Shown here one piece after another: positions 22,400-35,700 of a DNA stretch of 64,000 nt. Made by a program: the position numbers and the translations under genes. Below the pieces are notes generated by a model. The model searched no databases. It saw only the letters and a list, made by a program, of their open reading frames with translations, and had not been told where the DNA came from. How positions within the stretch are numbered: position 1 is the stretch's first letter; each line of letters opens with the position of its first letter. Where the stretch lies: assembly GCA_022478985.1 (NCBI GenBank), contig JAKSZP010017424.1:32532-96531 (forward strand), read 5' to 3'. Source of the stretch: Massospora cicadina (taxonomy: Eukaryota; Entomophthoromycota; Entomophthoromycetes; Entomophthorales; Entomophthoraceae).

Positions 22400-25300
22400 G
22401 CACCCCAGAGAAGCGATGCTATCTCTTGTTGCCAGCGGGAACGCCACTTATGGGGAAGGGGAGGGAACGCATGAAGGGGCCGTAGCCGCAATTGAACACG
22501 TGTGGAGGAAGGGGTCTGATTTGATGAACCAAACTGGGAACCAGGAGGATACCAGCTGTCAGCGGCGCAGTGGGAGGTATCCAAACATCCACGCTTGAAA
22601 GTGGTCCACCAAATGAGACTGGAATCTGTGGACAGCTTCTGGGAGGGTGGGGGTGGAGCCTGCGATGGCATCTAAGACAATCGTGTGGATGGTCCACATG
22701 GCGATTGCAACATCCAGAGTATGGAGGGAGGGTGGAAGGGGGAGGCCATTGATAAAGCAAACATGTCTCTTGACAGACTGAAGGGATGTGTTTGATTCTG
22801 GCCCAGTAAACGTTGAACTTTGCGCCATATTACTTTTGAGGTAGGGTACTTCTCCAGGCGGTGGAACAGCGTTCCATACTGGCCACACACGACACAGGAT
22901 GAGTGTAAAGCGTTAGAGCGCTCAGCTGTATGGTACACCCGCCTCATGCAGTAACACACGTGGGAGCGGATTTGAGGCTGCACCAGAGGGTGGTGAGCGT
23001 ATTTCCAGATGGTTTTTTGGGTCTCAATGGAGTAAGGGATGTCCATCATGTCCAGGTAGTCCACCCTGGATAGGACATGGGTTTATATGGGGATCATGCC
23101 ATTTTGGATGGGTAGCCCCTGTACCTCTTGTGTGAACTGAGGAGAGGGGCGGCCTCTTCTGGTTGTATGTCCGCTAATATGAATTCTCCACTCAGTGCTC
23201 CGCATGGAGAGTTGGATTCGTTTGTAGTGGGTTTTAGTACCGTGAGGACCTATGGCCGATGAGTGTGAAGCCAGGTATCTCATCAGGGAGTGGGGGTTCG
23301 ATGGATTGTTGAGGCCCAAGGCGCGGGAGAAGTTGGAGTGGGCTGCGCGGGACCAGTGTTGGGAGAGGAGTGTAGGGGTGGTGACAGCTGCAATCCAGGT
23401 ACTTAAGATCTTGGCCGCATGGGCTCTGAAGTCAAGCAGGCCCATGCCACCGTGCTGATGAGGGCCAAACATGACTTCTAACCATACAGTGGAGGGCGGC
23501 CTGACCAAAGCCATCCTTGCAGCAGGGCATGCAAGATTTGAAGAAGCTTGGGGAGAAGGGGATGGCGTGGGCTCCAAACCAGACTTTAAAGAGGAGCATA
23601 GAGTTGGCCAAAACGACCCTACCAGTAAGGGAAGTAGGGTGGGCTCTGAGGGAGGCGATGCGCTTTGTCACGTTGTCTATAATATGACTCTCCATTACTG
23701 CTGATGCATATCCGCCTGCCTCCACCCACACGCCCAGATGGCGGACTGGCCCTGTGATAGGGCGTTGCACAAAGGGGAGCACCTGTGGGGCGGTGTGGAG
23801 TGAGCTGGGAGGGAGAGCGCGTTTGTGAGAAGATGGGCCAGGCTGGGCACTGGTTGAAGGGGTCCAGCAGTTTTTATCTGACCAAAGAGGATGATTTCGG
23901 TTTTGGAGTCGTTCAGCGCAGCGTTACTTACCCAGGAATACTCCTGGATGAGAGCTTCAATTGCGCGTACATATTTATTATTAGACACCCCATCACACAG
24001 TCATCTGTAAACGCCATCATCTTGACTGGGGATTGGCCTGGCACATGGACCCCAGTGAGTTGGGCATTCGCGTTTTGAAGTAGTGGTTCAAGGCTGAAGT
24101 TGTATAAGAGTGGGCTAAGGGGGTCCCCTTGTCGCAAGCCCCTTTGAGGGCGGACTACTTCCATTAGGAAGCCAGGGCCATGCACTGCCATTGTTGCAAA
24201 TTCCGTGAGCAGCATCACCCAGTTGATGAAGCGAGGGGGTAAGCAGAATTGATGGAGGCAGGCCCTGAGGTATTCCCAGTTTACTCTATCATAGGCCTTC
24301 TGTTGGTCCAAGGATGCCAGTGCCCCAGAGGCTGTGGACTGGCACGCGTTAGTCACCGTGTGCACGTTGTCCCAAATCGACCTTCTGGGTATGAAACCAA
24401 ATTGTTCTGTGGAGATGGTGGCAGATGCTACAATCCCTAAACGGTTAGCCATGATTTTTGTTAAAATTTTTGTATCCGTGTTAGTTAAAGAAATGGAACG
24501 CCAGTTGGCTAAGTCTAGCTTATCCCCATTTTTTGAAAAGTGTGACGGTGAAGGCCTCTTGGCCTCCTGGAAGGAGGCGCATTTCCAAAAGCTCTGGTTA
24601 AGTGAGGCCAGCAGTAGTGGGGATATATATTTGAAGTACTTTTTATAGAATTCATATAGAATGCCATCTGGGCCTGGGAATTTTCAGTTTGGTGCACCAT
24701 GAATGGCTGTTCATAATTTGTTTGGTGTGATCAAATTCATTATTTCCGGGTATCAGGAAATGGTGCAGATGCGGGCTCAGTTGAGAAATTCTGCCACTTC
24801 AGCTGGCTGAATTGGATTGGATCGGTACAACTCAGAGTAATACTTTTGTGTTTTGATTGCCACTTCAGCTGGTGTATCCGCAATGGAATCATCCAATCTT
24901 TGCACCTGTGTGCAGGCCACGCTCTGGTGTGGTGCAAAATTTTTTTTATAAAATGCGGTGCACGTGTTGCCTTTTGTGATGTGTTTGGCCCTGTACTGAA
25001 TACAAACCCGATGTTTATGTTGCCTTTCAAGCGCGTTGAGGTGGGCAGCTGCCTCCACCCACTTCTGACCCCATGCAGAGCTGTATCCTGTAGCCGGGAT
25101 GTTGGACTCCAGGTGTGCCAACTCTGCCAGAGTGCACAAAATGACAGCTGACATGGCTCATGAGCATCTGGAGGAGAGGTGGCGAGACTGGCAGATGGTA
25201 TCTTCTTTGAAAGTTGCCCATGTGGAAATAGGGTCCACACAAAACGGTGCAACAAACTCTTTTGCCAAAGTTGCTGATTCCACCCATGTGGAAAATCCTG

Positions 25301-26064
25301 GTGATGCAAGCTTGGGGGGCGGATTTTGCACCAATGTGGGGCCTTAGCAGCTGTGACAGGTAGGTGTTAGGTTATTGAGACCATCCGATGGTTGGAGAAT
25401 TCCATTTTTGTTGTTTTAAAGTGGGAGATGTGGGGTTGGAATTTCGTCAGCGTTAGGAAAAGGTCAATGCGGGACATGGACCTTAATTGGCTGTTGTGGA
25501 CAGGGGTGCATCATGTTCTTGAGCAGCAGGGCTTGCTGCGGCAGCACATCCATTAACCCAAGGGTGGCCTTTAGAATGCAAAGTTCAATGTGGCCCTGGG
25601 GGGCGTGGGAGGAGGAAGGCCACTGATCCGTTGGAGTGTAGCCAACAGTTCATGTCACCGACTATGAAAGGGTTTGAGGGTAGCAGGAGGGATTTGACTG
25701 ATGAGAAAATTTTCCGACGCTCTTGTGCACCGTTTGGGGCATAGACATTGATGATAGCGTGTACCACGTCAGCCCACAAAAAGTTGACAATGAGGACTCA
25801 GCTATTGAGTAAGGTTTCTAACAATAAAAATTTTAAAAAATTATTTTTCCAAATTAGCACCCCACAGTGCTTTGACCAAAAGGATAGGGATGGGAGGATC
25901 ATTGTTTTCCAAGCCTCCTCAGAACCTCGTGAACAGTGGGACTCCTGGATGGCCAGGATATCCATGGGTAAATTTTGTTGTAAAAAACTCAGTTTCCTAG
26001 CCTGGGATGGTGAGGCCTTGAGTCCAGCGATATTCAACATCCCTAAAGTAAAGGTTTCCCCCAT
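22400..26064 (-). pseudogene. LINE-B ORF2: endonuclease-reverse transcriptase, broken
   Basis: ATG at 26064-26062 overlaps the ORF1 stop by one base. Endonuclease: 'LNIAGLKASPSQARKLSF' with intact AIQESHC near 25925-25945 and VGDMNCWLHS near 25650. Reverse transcriptase: one open piece of 174 codons (24452-23928) holds 'TEQFGFIPRRSIWDNV', 'LDQQKAYDRVNWEYL', 'RPQRGLRQGDPLSPLLYN' (no stop, unlike LINE-A) and the active-site motif as FTDD in place of FADD, with both aspartates kept. The C-terminal segment CVVCGQYGTLFHRLEK reads Y-P where the other copies have C-P, so one of its cysteines is lost. Frameshifts near 25300, 24730 and 23700 and stops make it inactive. It retains more reading frame than LINE-A. 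Confidence 0.88.
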
Positions 26065-26066
26065 CA
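26062..26066 (-). promoter_or_regulatory. TGATG stop-start overlap between LINE-B ORF1 and ORF2
   Basis: TGA of ORF1 (26066-26064) and ATG of ORF2 (26064-26062) share one base. LINE-A has the same junction at 14574-14578. Such overlaps are known to permit termination-coupled reinitiation in some LINEs. LINE-C reads GTGCAATGG at this point (about 40111-40103), so the stop is absent there. Confidence 0.6.
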
Positions 26067-27482
26067 CACCTTAGGTGTGAGGGGTGGGCACCCAGGCCCA
26101 CTAGCCTCCTCTAGATCCCCACAGGCCTTCACAGCAGCGCGGATGTTTGCAGCAACACTATAAGTAATTTTGTTAATTTTTGCAGAAAGATTTTGCATTG
26201 GCTTTTGCCTTAACTTTTTGTTTCCCTGACGTCGGACAAATTTTTTGTGGTGCAGATGAGTTTGGTGCACCATCGAGCAGAGCAAAAAAAAATTTTCAGG
26301 TAGGTTGAAGGCTAAGTCAGTTTCGACCAGAGCTTGGTTGCAAAGATTGGGAGAATTCAAGTTGCCCATCAGATCCTCAGATTGGGTGGCCCAATCGGTA
26401 TGGGCTTCCCAATCTGATTGGTTGGTGGATTCCTGATTTGCTTCTGCCGCAAAGGTTTCAATGTCCTCCTGGCGTTGGGAGTATGGGATAGTGGTGGTGA
26501 CTTTGGCCACTTCCTTGGCCGCAGCCCTGCGGGCCTGCTTGGCCTTTTTCCACGTCGTGGGGAAATAGGTTTTACCAGAAGGTAGCAGCCTTGTGCTCCC
26601 CACGGGAAAGCCTCTTTGGTGCTTACGGTTGGTTTGTAGTGAGCCTCTCCGCTGGCCATGGCCGCTGAGGGGTGCTCTTGGAATGTGATGCCCTCCTTGG
26701 TGGGGCATGTGTGTGCCTTATGGCTGAACGCGTCACAGTGGGTGCAGATGGGGGGCGCGCTGTCCATGGTTACCCAGAAGGGTGGGTGGTATGCCCTTCA
26801 ATGTTAATAAAAGTGGAGTGTGGGATCTGGGTTAGGTCCTTTGCAATCTCCTTGGTTGGGGTCAGAACTGCAATGGCTTTGCCAGTGCACAGGTGTGGCA
26901 TCAGCATAAAGTGTTGCATCTCAAAGGATTGTATTTTGCTGTATACAGTGTGACCAGCTTTCAGGTGCTACTCCAGAATAGCACACTTGACCATAGTGGG
27001 CAAAAAGTCGAACATGAGGAAAATTTTGGTTGGATTTTGTCCATCTAGTGCATTTTGTTTTGACGACCCATTGCCCTTTGGGGAGGTTGACCACTATGTG
27101 CACCGCAGAAGCCTCGTCTGCTGCCTCCTTGTTTTCAAGACCTAGGTCCAGCCAACCATGTGACATGGAATGAGGTGCGACGTACACTGCTTTGGGAAAA
27201 AAGTGTGCACATCCCCACAAAGTTTTCCCATAAAGCCATTTGTTGGATGTCCAGAAACATGCAGACTCCGTATTCCACCGATGAAAGTGGCTGGGAGTGT
27301 GGCGTATTGATGTACTGGTTGCATCATGCTTGCCAAGTGAGGATTTCCAGGGAAATAGTGACCGCTGGTTCTTTAAAATTTTTGTCTATTCTGCCAGTTT
27401 CTCCGGGGCATTTTCAAATGTTTGAGGCTGCAGGCCTCCCACCTGCTCCTCTTACCTTACTTGCCCAACTGCTCCCTGACAT
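26064..27482 (-). pseudogene. LINE-B ORF1 (RRM-like + CCHC), broken
   Basis: Start at 27482. It contains 'FPKAVYVAPHSMSHGWLDLG' and 'NKEAADEASAVHIVVNLP' (27200-27060), and the knuckle APPICTHCDAFSHKAHTCP (about 26755-26700) with all four ligands. A basic Ala/Lys-rich stretch follows, and the tail 'SGPGCPPLTPKV' stops at TGA 26066-26064. The last 214 codons (26708-26064) are open. Frame changes lie near 27000 and 26770, with a stop in the first third. Its role is as for LINE-A ORF1. Confidence 0.8.
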
Positions 27483-27796
27483 GAGCGCAGACTAATCTCC
27501 TCTATGAGATTTATCAAACTAGATTCAGACTTGAATTGAATGAGTTGCAAAAGTGATTGCAACGAGAGAGAAAAGTTAGGGTAAACAGATTAGTCATCTA
27601 TAAATACATCCTTGTATTAAATATGTGATACAAAAAGTTCTACATCTATAGATAAAGATGAGTTAATGATTCTATACCTAATTGTATTTTTAAATAGTTT
27701 ATCTTCAATATTACTGAGGTAACTTTAAATATTTGTAGTAGTCAAAAATTTGTCAATTTTTTTCTAAACCTAGTTGTACTAAAATTTTACAATCAT

Positions 27797-29722
27797 CTTT
27801 TCTTTCCGCTTAATCTCATTTTTGAGTGAATTTTATTAAAAAAGTTTATTTTACCACCGCCTCTAGCCACGTCCATTCTCCAATTGATGTCCTCAGATCT
27901 GCAGCTGGATGTTCCAGTGTGGGGAAGCGGTGCTCCGCCACCTAGAATTTTTTCTCTGCGGGAAAATGCATTTTAAGGGGCTCAAGTAATTCACCAACCT
28001 CCTCTGGCCAATTTGTCCCCCATGGGACTTAACGGTCCATTTTGCGTGCATCCACCCTTCTTGCCCACACCCTCTCGCCCTTTCTCATTCCAAAACTCAT
28101 TTTTGCCTCCATGTTGACTACAGGCGTTTATTCCCTATGCCAACAAAGCAATAATTAAGTTATCTACCACTGTCTCTGCACAGGCTGGCTTTATAGATTT
28201 TCGCCCTTTTAAGGGCAATTTTGATATAGGCTTCCAAATGGAGTAGGACACTCCAGCATCGGCTTTGACTCCCCTAATTTACAAAAACACTCTAATTCCT
28301 ACTACCCATACTCACCTCCCATTCAACACCACTTTGGTAGTGTCATTTGCTCCTCCCTTCCCACCTCTCACCCCAAATTTTGTATGAACAGTTGATGGTG
28401 TGGCTTTTGGCTTATAGCTTATGGCTTATGGCACTCAACCCAACCTTGTCTTCACTATTCCCTATGGTGCAGAGCGCCTTGCTGCACCTCGCTCCACTGC
28501 CACCATAAGCCCAAACCACCCCACCATAGCCCAATGAATCCCCATGCTCATATCACATCGGTGCTAGAGCATTTCTTTTAAGCTTGTGTTGATAATGGTT
28601 GAAAAATTTGTCCTCTCTGTTATAGGTTTGACCATTTAAGAAATCCTGCCCCTAAACCACTTCCTCTGTTGTGGCTTCTGGACAATTGTCACTGGCATCT
28701 AAATGGGGTGTTTTTTTGTCGCCTAACACCACCCACATGAGCTTACAGGGGTCAGAGTGGGAAATCTGCCCCCACCAAATCATCTGACCACATTCACCCA
28801 CCTGAATTCAACCCAGCCAATCAGAGTCAGGTTTGGACTACTATTTTCACCCAAGCATCCACCCATTCTCCTACTACAACCCACCAAATTCAGCCTCCAC
28901 TTTCTAGTGAACCAAAATTTCTTAGGACCTATTGGATGAGGTTGATGAATCAGGTAAAATTATCGCAAATGAGAACGCGGTCAACCTATCAGCTCAGGTG
29001 TTTATGAATGGGCCAAATTATATAATTCTGATTTTTACAAATCCCTCTCGCCCAAACGCTTCACTCCTAAACCCAATGCCATCCCCTACCAAAGTGACTA
29101 CCAGCTCGCCTTAGCAGCGGTGGCCTCACCCCATTGCCACCACCTCCACAAAGTAGTGGCTAATCAGTTGCTCAATTCCATGAAGGGCTAACCACAATTG
29201 ACTTCCCCCCTGATTTACCTAAAGCAGCGCAGAATAAAATCATCAAATTGAAAGATGATGTCCTAGATGCTGTCTTTCTTGTTGCAAAACTAGCAGCATT
29301 CAACCCATCTTCTAAAATCAACTGGCTTGTTATATCCAGTTGAGCACAATTACCAGATTTCTGCCTTCAAGTTGAACATCATGTAACAGAATTAGTTGAG
29401 GCCATCTTCCAAGATGATCTTGAGGAAGGTAACCAATATTTCAACCACATCCATCCTCACCACGCTGTTGGCCCAACGCCCTAGCTCTCCACTTTTGTCC
29501 GCTACTTAAACCATTGTGATTCTGTCATGAGCAACAATCCTGTAGCGGAGCTGCTTGACCCCCCTCCCCCTCTGTCATGGTGGGTTAGCGGTATTCCGCT
29601 CCCTGCCTGGTTAGAGGTTCTGCTTTGTTTTAATTTTCTTTTTGTCCAGTTTTTTTGCTCGATGAATATTGGTAATGTCCATCCTCTGCTTGGCGTACCT
29701 CAAATAAATTAGAAAAAATATC
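27797..29722 (+). mobile_element. ORF1-only LINE-like element H4
   Basis: About 1.93 kb, same plan as H1 and H2, ending in TGTCCATCCTCTGCTTGGC, then GTACCTCAAATAAATT (29676-29711). Likely duplicated target ACAATCAT (27789-27796 and 29723-29730), possibly longer with an indel. It lies 0.2 kb from the 5' end of LINE-B. It is the most decayed of the plus-strand copies. Confidence 0.75.
27887..29588 (+). pseudogene. H4 ORF1-like protein, heavily broken
   Basis: ATG 27887 (M-S-S-D-L-Q) aligns with H1 (M-S-S-D-S-P). Core sequence 'GFIDFRPFKGNFDIGF' appears at about 28185-28235. The knuckle region near 28605-28640 is decayed. 'VNQNFLGPIG' and 'EVDESGKII' (28910-28965) match the conserved NQNPW...DESGK block. 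The C-terminus ends SVMVG before TAG 29586-29588, like H2. No open piece exceeds about 60 codons. Confidence 0.65.
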
Positions 29723-29844
29723 ACAATCATATCTCTTTCTACTAAAAAATCACTTTTTGAAAATAATCCGACTTGATTTACTCCATTAGAGAAATTTTTG
29801 AGAACTAGTATCAATAATAGTGGGAAATCCCGAAAAAGTACTCC

Positions 29845-31620
29845 ATGAATCTTATAGATGAACCAAAAACTCCCCCTAAGCATAATAACCTCGGTTCCCA
29901 ACCTCAGTGTCAGCCAGTTTCACCCACTCTCAGGCATCAGCTGCAAAAGCAGCCACCTCTGTATATGCGTCCACTTCACCAGACATCAGCTTACCAGATC
30001 ATGTCTCTTGAAACTGCACGCCCATTATATCAGTGTGCACTACATATCAACAACCTTCTGGGACCCCACCTACTATGAAGAACATCTCTCAGGCAGCTTA
30101 AATAGCATCAAATTAATTAGATGAACCTTAGCCTTCCAAGGCACTTTCTTCACCAGTTGAGTTAGATGCTTCAGCCCATCCTACTATTACTAACGTTGAA
30201 TTTCTAAAGCCCATCATATGAGGCTCCCAACAATCTAATTATCAAACCTTCCCCATAAGGTTGGGTCTGCTGACCAATCTGGTTAGCAGATCACTAGAGT
30301 GGGTCATCCTAATTCGCTTAATGGAGAACCTACAGACTTGCAATTCAGTTTAAACCAGTTCCAAATTTCTTTTCCCATTTAAATCTCTCAAATGGCACTT
30401 CTCAAGTTGGAACTTACTCATCTCAAGCTGAAAATTGACCAACTTTCTAATCATTGGTGAGTTGACGCATTAAATTACACCCAAACTTTGGATCGCTTTT
30501 TGAAGCACAAATTTAAGATCTGATGATTGTTCCCCCCCCCAATTGGCTGAAGGAAACTCTGATCTAAATGGTAAACCAAACTGGCGATGCTCAAGCAATT
30601 ACCCCCAGCGCCAGGCATCATCAGCAACTACTGAATTGCACCAGCAAACATTTAACCACACAAACTTGCCCTCACTACCTACTAAAGATTTACCTGCAGT
30701 TTCAGCCAAAGTAACCATAATCACACCAAAGGACATTGGGACTGGAAAAAAATCCCTTGCACCAGTGATACCTAAAGCTGATCCTCGTGAAGTGGCAATT
30801 ATTGCTGATGTTAGGAAGGAATGGGAAGAAACTAGAGCGCAAAATTTTTTTACCCCACTCAACACTCTCCTATGCAAATTCGCCTTTACTATGGGCATAA
30901 TACTGTTGAATACTACACAGAGGATTACTTCTTATACTTTGCAGCAATTGCATAGACATTCCAATTAACACCACTATCCATGAATTGAGGGTGACACTAC
31001 ATTGATTTTGGATTCATTAAAGCTGCCCATGATTACCATGCGTCCACCCTTCATGTCTTTATTAAGTGTGCATCGCTATGTATCTCCTGCATATGTTATC
31101 ACCTGGAGAAAATCTCATGGGCTACGTTTTCCAACTTCCCAATGACTATTGATCCTAAAACACTTAAGCTTGCGCTCCATTGTAGTTTAATGGAACTTGG
31201 GTCTTTAACCACAATAGCTTTTAGTGTCCCCTCTTACTATGCTCCCACTCAAAGAGCCCACCTGGCAAGGGCATCATTTATCCCCTCCCCCAATGAAGCT
31301 CGCAATATAAAGGTAAATCCTCGTGTGGCAGTAGTTGGGATATTCCCAGAGATCTTTTTTGTTGACCCTAACCAAGCGCGCCCTCGTTGTTCATGGTTTA
31401 ACGCCCTTGGACACCTGTATAATGTCTTAAAGATTGAAAAAGATCCCTCTCAGCCACCAATTAGGGGCTTAAAACAGGCCAAAAACATTCCCATGTGGCA
31501 GCAGCAGCAATTTCACAACACACGCAATAGGTTTCAATTCAAGATATTACCTTTGAAACCCTTTGTTGTGCAGTTGAAACTGCAGCGCTGACATTAGGTT
31601 CACACATTCTTATGACATAA
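29845..31620 (+). pseudogene. LINE-3 ORF1-like region, broken
   Basis: Open pieces 29845-30078, 30543-30968 (141 codons) and 31142-31591 (149 codons). The last ends in 'FVDPNQARPRCSWFNALGH' (about 31350-31415), which has the spacing of a CCHC knuckle but with Phe and Leu where two cysteines belong (CSWF-NALG-H-LYNV-L). The upstream parts have no clear motif. A nucleic-acid-binding ORF1 role is inferred from position and from the decayed knuckle. Confidence 0.55.
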
Positions 31621-31632
31621 GCCCTTCTCCCA

Positions 31633-34600
31633 GTGGGCACACCCCCATTTTTTGGGAGTCAATACCTTCTCCTGTTAATCGTAAGGCATCCCCCACAAGG
31701 AGATTACCCTCAACTACCCCCACCCAAAGCTCCAACGCACCCCCCAACAGTCTCTACTAGCACTCTCCTAAACCAAACAGGAGCTTCTTATGAAGCTCAG
31801 ACCATCAACAATGGCTGTCAATCTACAACCTGTGTTAGACACAACAACTTAAAGAGCACTACTCCCCTTACTCCTCAATTCTCGCAAAGCTCCTTTGCAG
31901 GTTTGGAAAATGAGATTATGGACTCAGACTCATCCAATGGGGGCACTTCCGAGGTCACCATTGTGAAATCTCAGGAACCTCCCCTACAACGTAGCAATAT
32001 CAGCATCCTTGACTGGTTCTCAGGATCCTCCGGTCCCCTTCCCCTAGCCACTCTTCAACCACCCCTGCGCTCCACTCAGCTTTCTGAAAAGAATAGTCTA
32101 GCTAAGCTACTTATAACTAGCCGCCTTCTAGCTTCAAATTTAAGTGCTGTCAACTCCCTAGGATGCGGAGGGGAGCAGGTATGAGTCCCTGCGAAGGTAC
32201 CCTGACCCTGCAATCCATAAACTCAAATGGTTTGTGGAATTAAAAGCAGAGAGCCCGCCTCCTCCGCAACTTCAGGTCATCTCAAATTGACATTGCTGTT
32301 GTCCATAAGCCTCACCTTTACTCCAGTGAACACAAAGCATGGAACTATCAGTTTTGAGGAAACTCCTTATGGACAGAACATGACACCCTTATAATTCTGA
32401 ATCCCTCAGATCAAAAACTACAACTCATAACACCTAGGTGGGCGTCTTATACTGGACATTCTCATAACTCCTGAATTATCGTTCTTCGTCGCCAGTATAT
32501 ACTTGCATCAAGCTGGAGATGACCAGAACCGACTTCTGGAGGAGCTAGTCCACCTGAATTTCCCACATAATACTATCCTGATGGGAGATTTCAACACTAC
32601 CCTAACCCACGTTTGTGATCCTTACCCTCATGCAACAAATGAACGCCCTGGATCTAGTAGACTCCAGGACTTCCTTCTCACTAGCAGCTTTACATATTCG
32701 ACGCCACCCTCTGCTTCTGGCCTTAATTGTATGACCAGAATCCATTAGAATGGAGGTAAATTCCAGTCAGCATTGCTCATTGAATTTGCACTAATAGTCT
32801 CCCTTCTGGTTGGCAGTGTCTCATCTCCAATGGCCTGTAACAATCATCTAAGTGATCATAGATCACTCACTGTTGTCCTTACCAACACACTCAGACCATT
32901 GCGCAGTGTATGGCCAAGGTTGACCCGGCTCTTCTAAACGCTCCTTTTGTTGGGGAGATGTCCTCAACCATACGAGACAACCTCTCCTCCTCACCACCCC
33001 ACTTAATCAATCTCAGCGTGAGGTGAGCAGCAACCAAGGTTGAAATTAACCTGGTGGCTTATGTCTGTGCCAAAACCAGATGGCTGCAGCTCGCGCCAGA
33101 GTTATGAACGCTGAAACTAGAATTATGCACCTGGAATGGAACTAAAAACCTTATCCCTCTCCCAATTGGCTGAATGACTGGGAGGCCGCACAAGAAGCCT
33201 TTCACTCAGAATTTGCACTACAGGAAGAGCGGGCAGCCAACTTCACATATTTCCTCTATTATGGCCAGTTGGGACGCCATAACTGCTTCTTCTTTCAGAA
33301 GCAAAACTTTAGATTTACAGCGCAGGAAATCACAGCATTTAATATTATCACCACCCCCTTAACGGACAGAGAAGCTATTACATAGGAATTGCTCCGCTTA
33401 TACTCCAACCTTTTCCATGATGACCAGATTGACCTGTCAGATATCCAAGAATTATTATGGTTATTCCAGAGCCTCACACTGACACACAGGTAAACGAAGC
33501 TCTTCTAGCCCCTAGCATATGTCAGGAGGTTATGGAAACCATCCTTAAATCTCCGCAGCTTAAAGCCCCTAGCCCTGATGGCATACCTTTTTGAGGTATA
33601 CCTTCTAAAACTATTGGTGACATCCAAGTTCCTCTGTGACCTATTCACCTCACTTTTGGCTCAAGTTGAAGTCCTCCCTTATTCTAAGGTTTAATCACAA
33701 CCCTCATTTATAAGAAGTCATACCGGTAGCCTAGCCAACTGGAACCCTATAGCCTTGATTAAAGCGGACCACAAGTTATTCACAAAGCTTCTGGACAATC
33801 ACATAACAGCATGGGTGTCACCCCGCATGAGCTCCTCCCAGCATGGTTTTTATTATGTGTAGGTTGCTATGGGATAACTCTAATGTTATCCACGCGACTT
33901 TGACAACTAACTTACGCAGCGCGAATAACTTTGTGTGTCTTCTGGTTATGGAGAAGGCTTATAATCGTGTTTCCTGAAAGTACATAAATGCTTCTTAGCC
34001 CACTTCCACCTTCCCTCTACAGCTAGATGTTAAATCTCTGCGCTCTATGACCAACTTATACCAGAGACGTTGCACCAACAGGATTTTCAGCTGCGGTTAC
34101 TGTTTGGCAGGGTCTTCGCCAAGGTGATCCTCTGAGCCCCATCCTTTTCCATATCACACTTGATCCCATATCGTGCTATTTGCAAGAGAAGCTGATGGGG
34201 ATCATAGTACCAGGTAAGGCCCCTACCCGCACTATGGCATTTTTGGATGACAATGCCATCGTATTTTGTTGCCCTAAGGACACCACCCTTGCTGCTGTGA
34301 TTTTTGAGAGGTACACTAAGGTGTCCAACGCTAAGGGCAACACTTCCAAAACAATGGTAATACAGGTTGGTTCACCCAAATCCCCCCACCATATAGTCTG
34401 GAGCCTACACGTCGCAACATCCGTCGCCTGGGGGTCCTGAAAAGCTCACATGTAGTTGCACTCAGTGCCAATGATGACATGATCCTAGAAGCGGTGAATT
34501 TGTGGATTTCCAGCTGGAACATATAAAATATAACCCCCCAGGGTCAGGCCCTGATGGGCAATGTGTTCCTCCTATCTAAAGTTTGGTTTCTTGCACATGT

Positions 34601-35700
34601 CTGTCCCTTCTCAGACTCATCTTATATACGGCTCAACGTTCTTCTCCGCTGTTGGATCTGGGGCTACAACCACCCACCCATAGCACTAACAACGATAACC
34701 CAACCCCTCTATGAAGGGGACTAGAGCTTCTGGACACCCGCTCTCATGTCACCTCCATTTATCTGAAGCTCCTTCGCCCAGTAGTATGCTGTGATGTGAC
34801 TATATGCCCCAGCGGGCACCTGTCCTCCGCCAATCAGTGTCAATATATCTGGGCCTTCCTAGAGCTTCGTTGATATCTTTCAGGGGAGTGGCTCACTAAC
34901 CACCCAAGTCATCGCCAGAAACCCTCCTCTTCCAAATACTGGGCTCAAGCTCTCCTTGCTATGAGACGAGTGGGCGCTTGGGTTCACCACGTTTCCCATA
35001 AAGAAGGGATGGTTCAGTCCTCAGCCCCTGTCGCCAAGTGATAGTACACAATGAACAGGTAGTCATATCTCGCCTTAAACTCCAGAATAGACCTCCAATC
35101 CGCCCACGCCTCCTTAATCTCCTCCCACCTTCAACGATCACAAACCACCAGAGGTTCTGAGAGGATGATTACCACCCAATACTTCTCTTAAAGGTGTCTA
35201 ACACCCTATGGCAGACATTACATTGTTCATACATGACTGAGGATTAAACTGGACCTACCTTTCAACATCGCAGCTGCCCTCATTGTTTGGAGCCTATTGA
35301 CTCCCATCTCCAAGTCTTTTTCATATGATCAAGGGTCACCGCGTTCTTGACTAAGGTCCACGCGCTACTCCTTGCCCTTCCATGGCCAGGTAGCCCTCTG
35401 TTCAATATCTGTTCTTTGAGCAGAGCTTACCTAGATGCCACTGAAAACTCTGAGTCCTTTCCTATGCCACAGCACTATAGACAATCCACAATTCCTTCCT
35501 TTGGGAAGCTTTTGTCTCATAAGTATGGATCCTACACCACATGATTTCTCACTTCCAGGTGTACTTTAAGATTGCCTTGAAGATCTCTAGTATGTCACCA
35601 ACCTTCCCCGCTCATTATCAACTTAAGCAAGGCTCTGCTGCATCAACCCTTCCCTTTCTCAACTTCTACTCCCTCCCTTTTCCTCTCCTCTTGCTCTCAG
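31633..35700 (+). pseudogene. LINE-3 ORF2: endonuclease-reverse transcriptase, broken
   Basis: A Ser/Thr/Pro-rich segment (31633-32184) precedes an APE-type endonuclease piece with ILMGDFNTTLTH near 32575-32610. Reverse transcriptase blocks: 'LKAPSPDGIPF' near 33560, 'NWNPIALIKADHKLFTKLL' near 33740, 'SSSQHGFYYV' near 33832, 'GLRQGDPLSPILFH' near 34110-34150, and the active site as FLDD near 34240, with both aspartates kept. A Cys-His segment CPHCLEPIDSH near 35277-35310 parallels the C-terminal zinc-binding-like motif of LINE-1. Many stops and frame changes. The longest piece is 183 codons. Confidence 0.72.

Larger units (their letters stand above)
22313..27576 (-). mobile_element. LINE-B, full-length non-LTR retrotransposon (dead)
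   Basis: About 5.26 kb on the minus strand between TAGGGTAAACTGATT (22298-22312) and TAGGGTAAACAGATT (27577-27591), a 15-bp duplication with one mismatch. A short A-rich run (minus strand TTTAAAAAAA) follows the AATAAA end. The gene order and 5' end match LINE-A, with which it shares details absent from LINE-C: the TGATG junction and an early TGA after 'FGYLPLRR' in ORF2. LINE-A and LINE-B form an inverted pair with about 4 kb between them. Confidence 0.92.
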
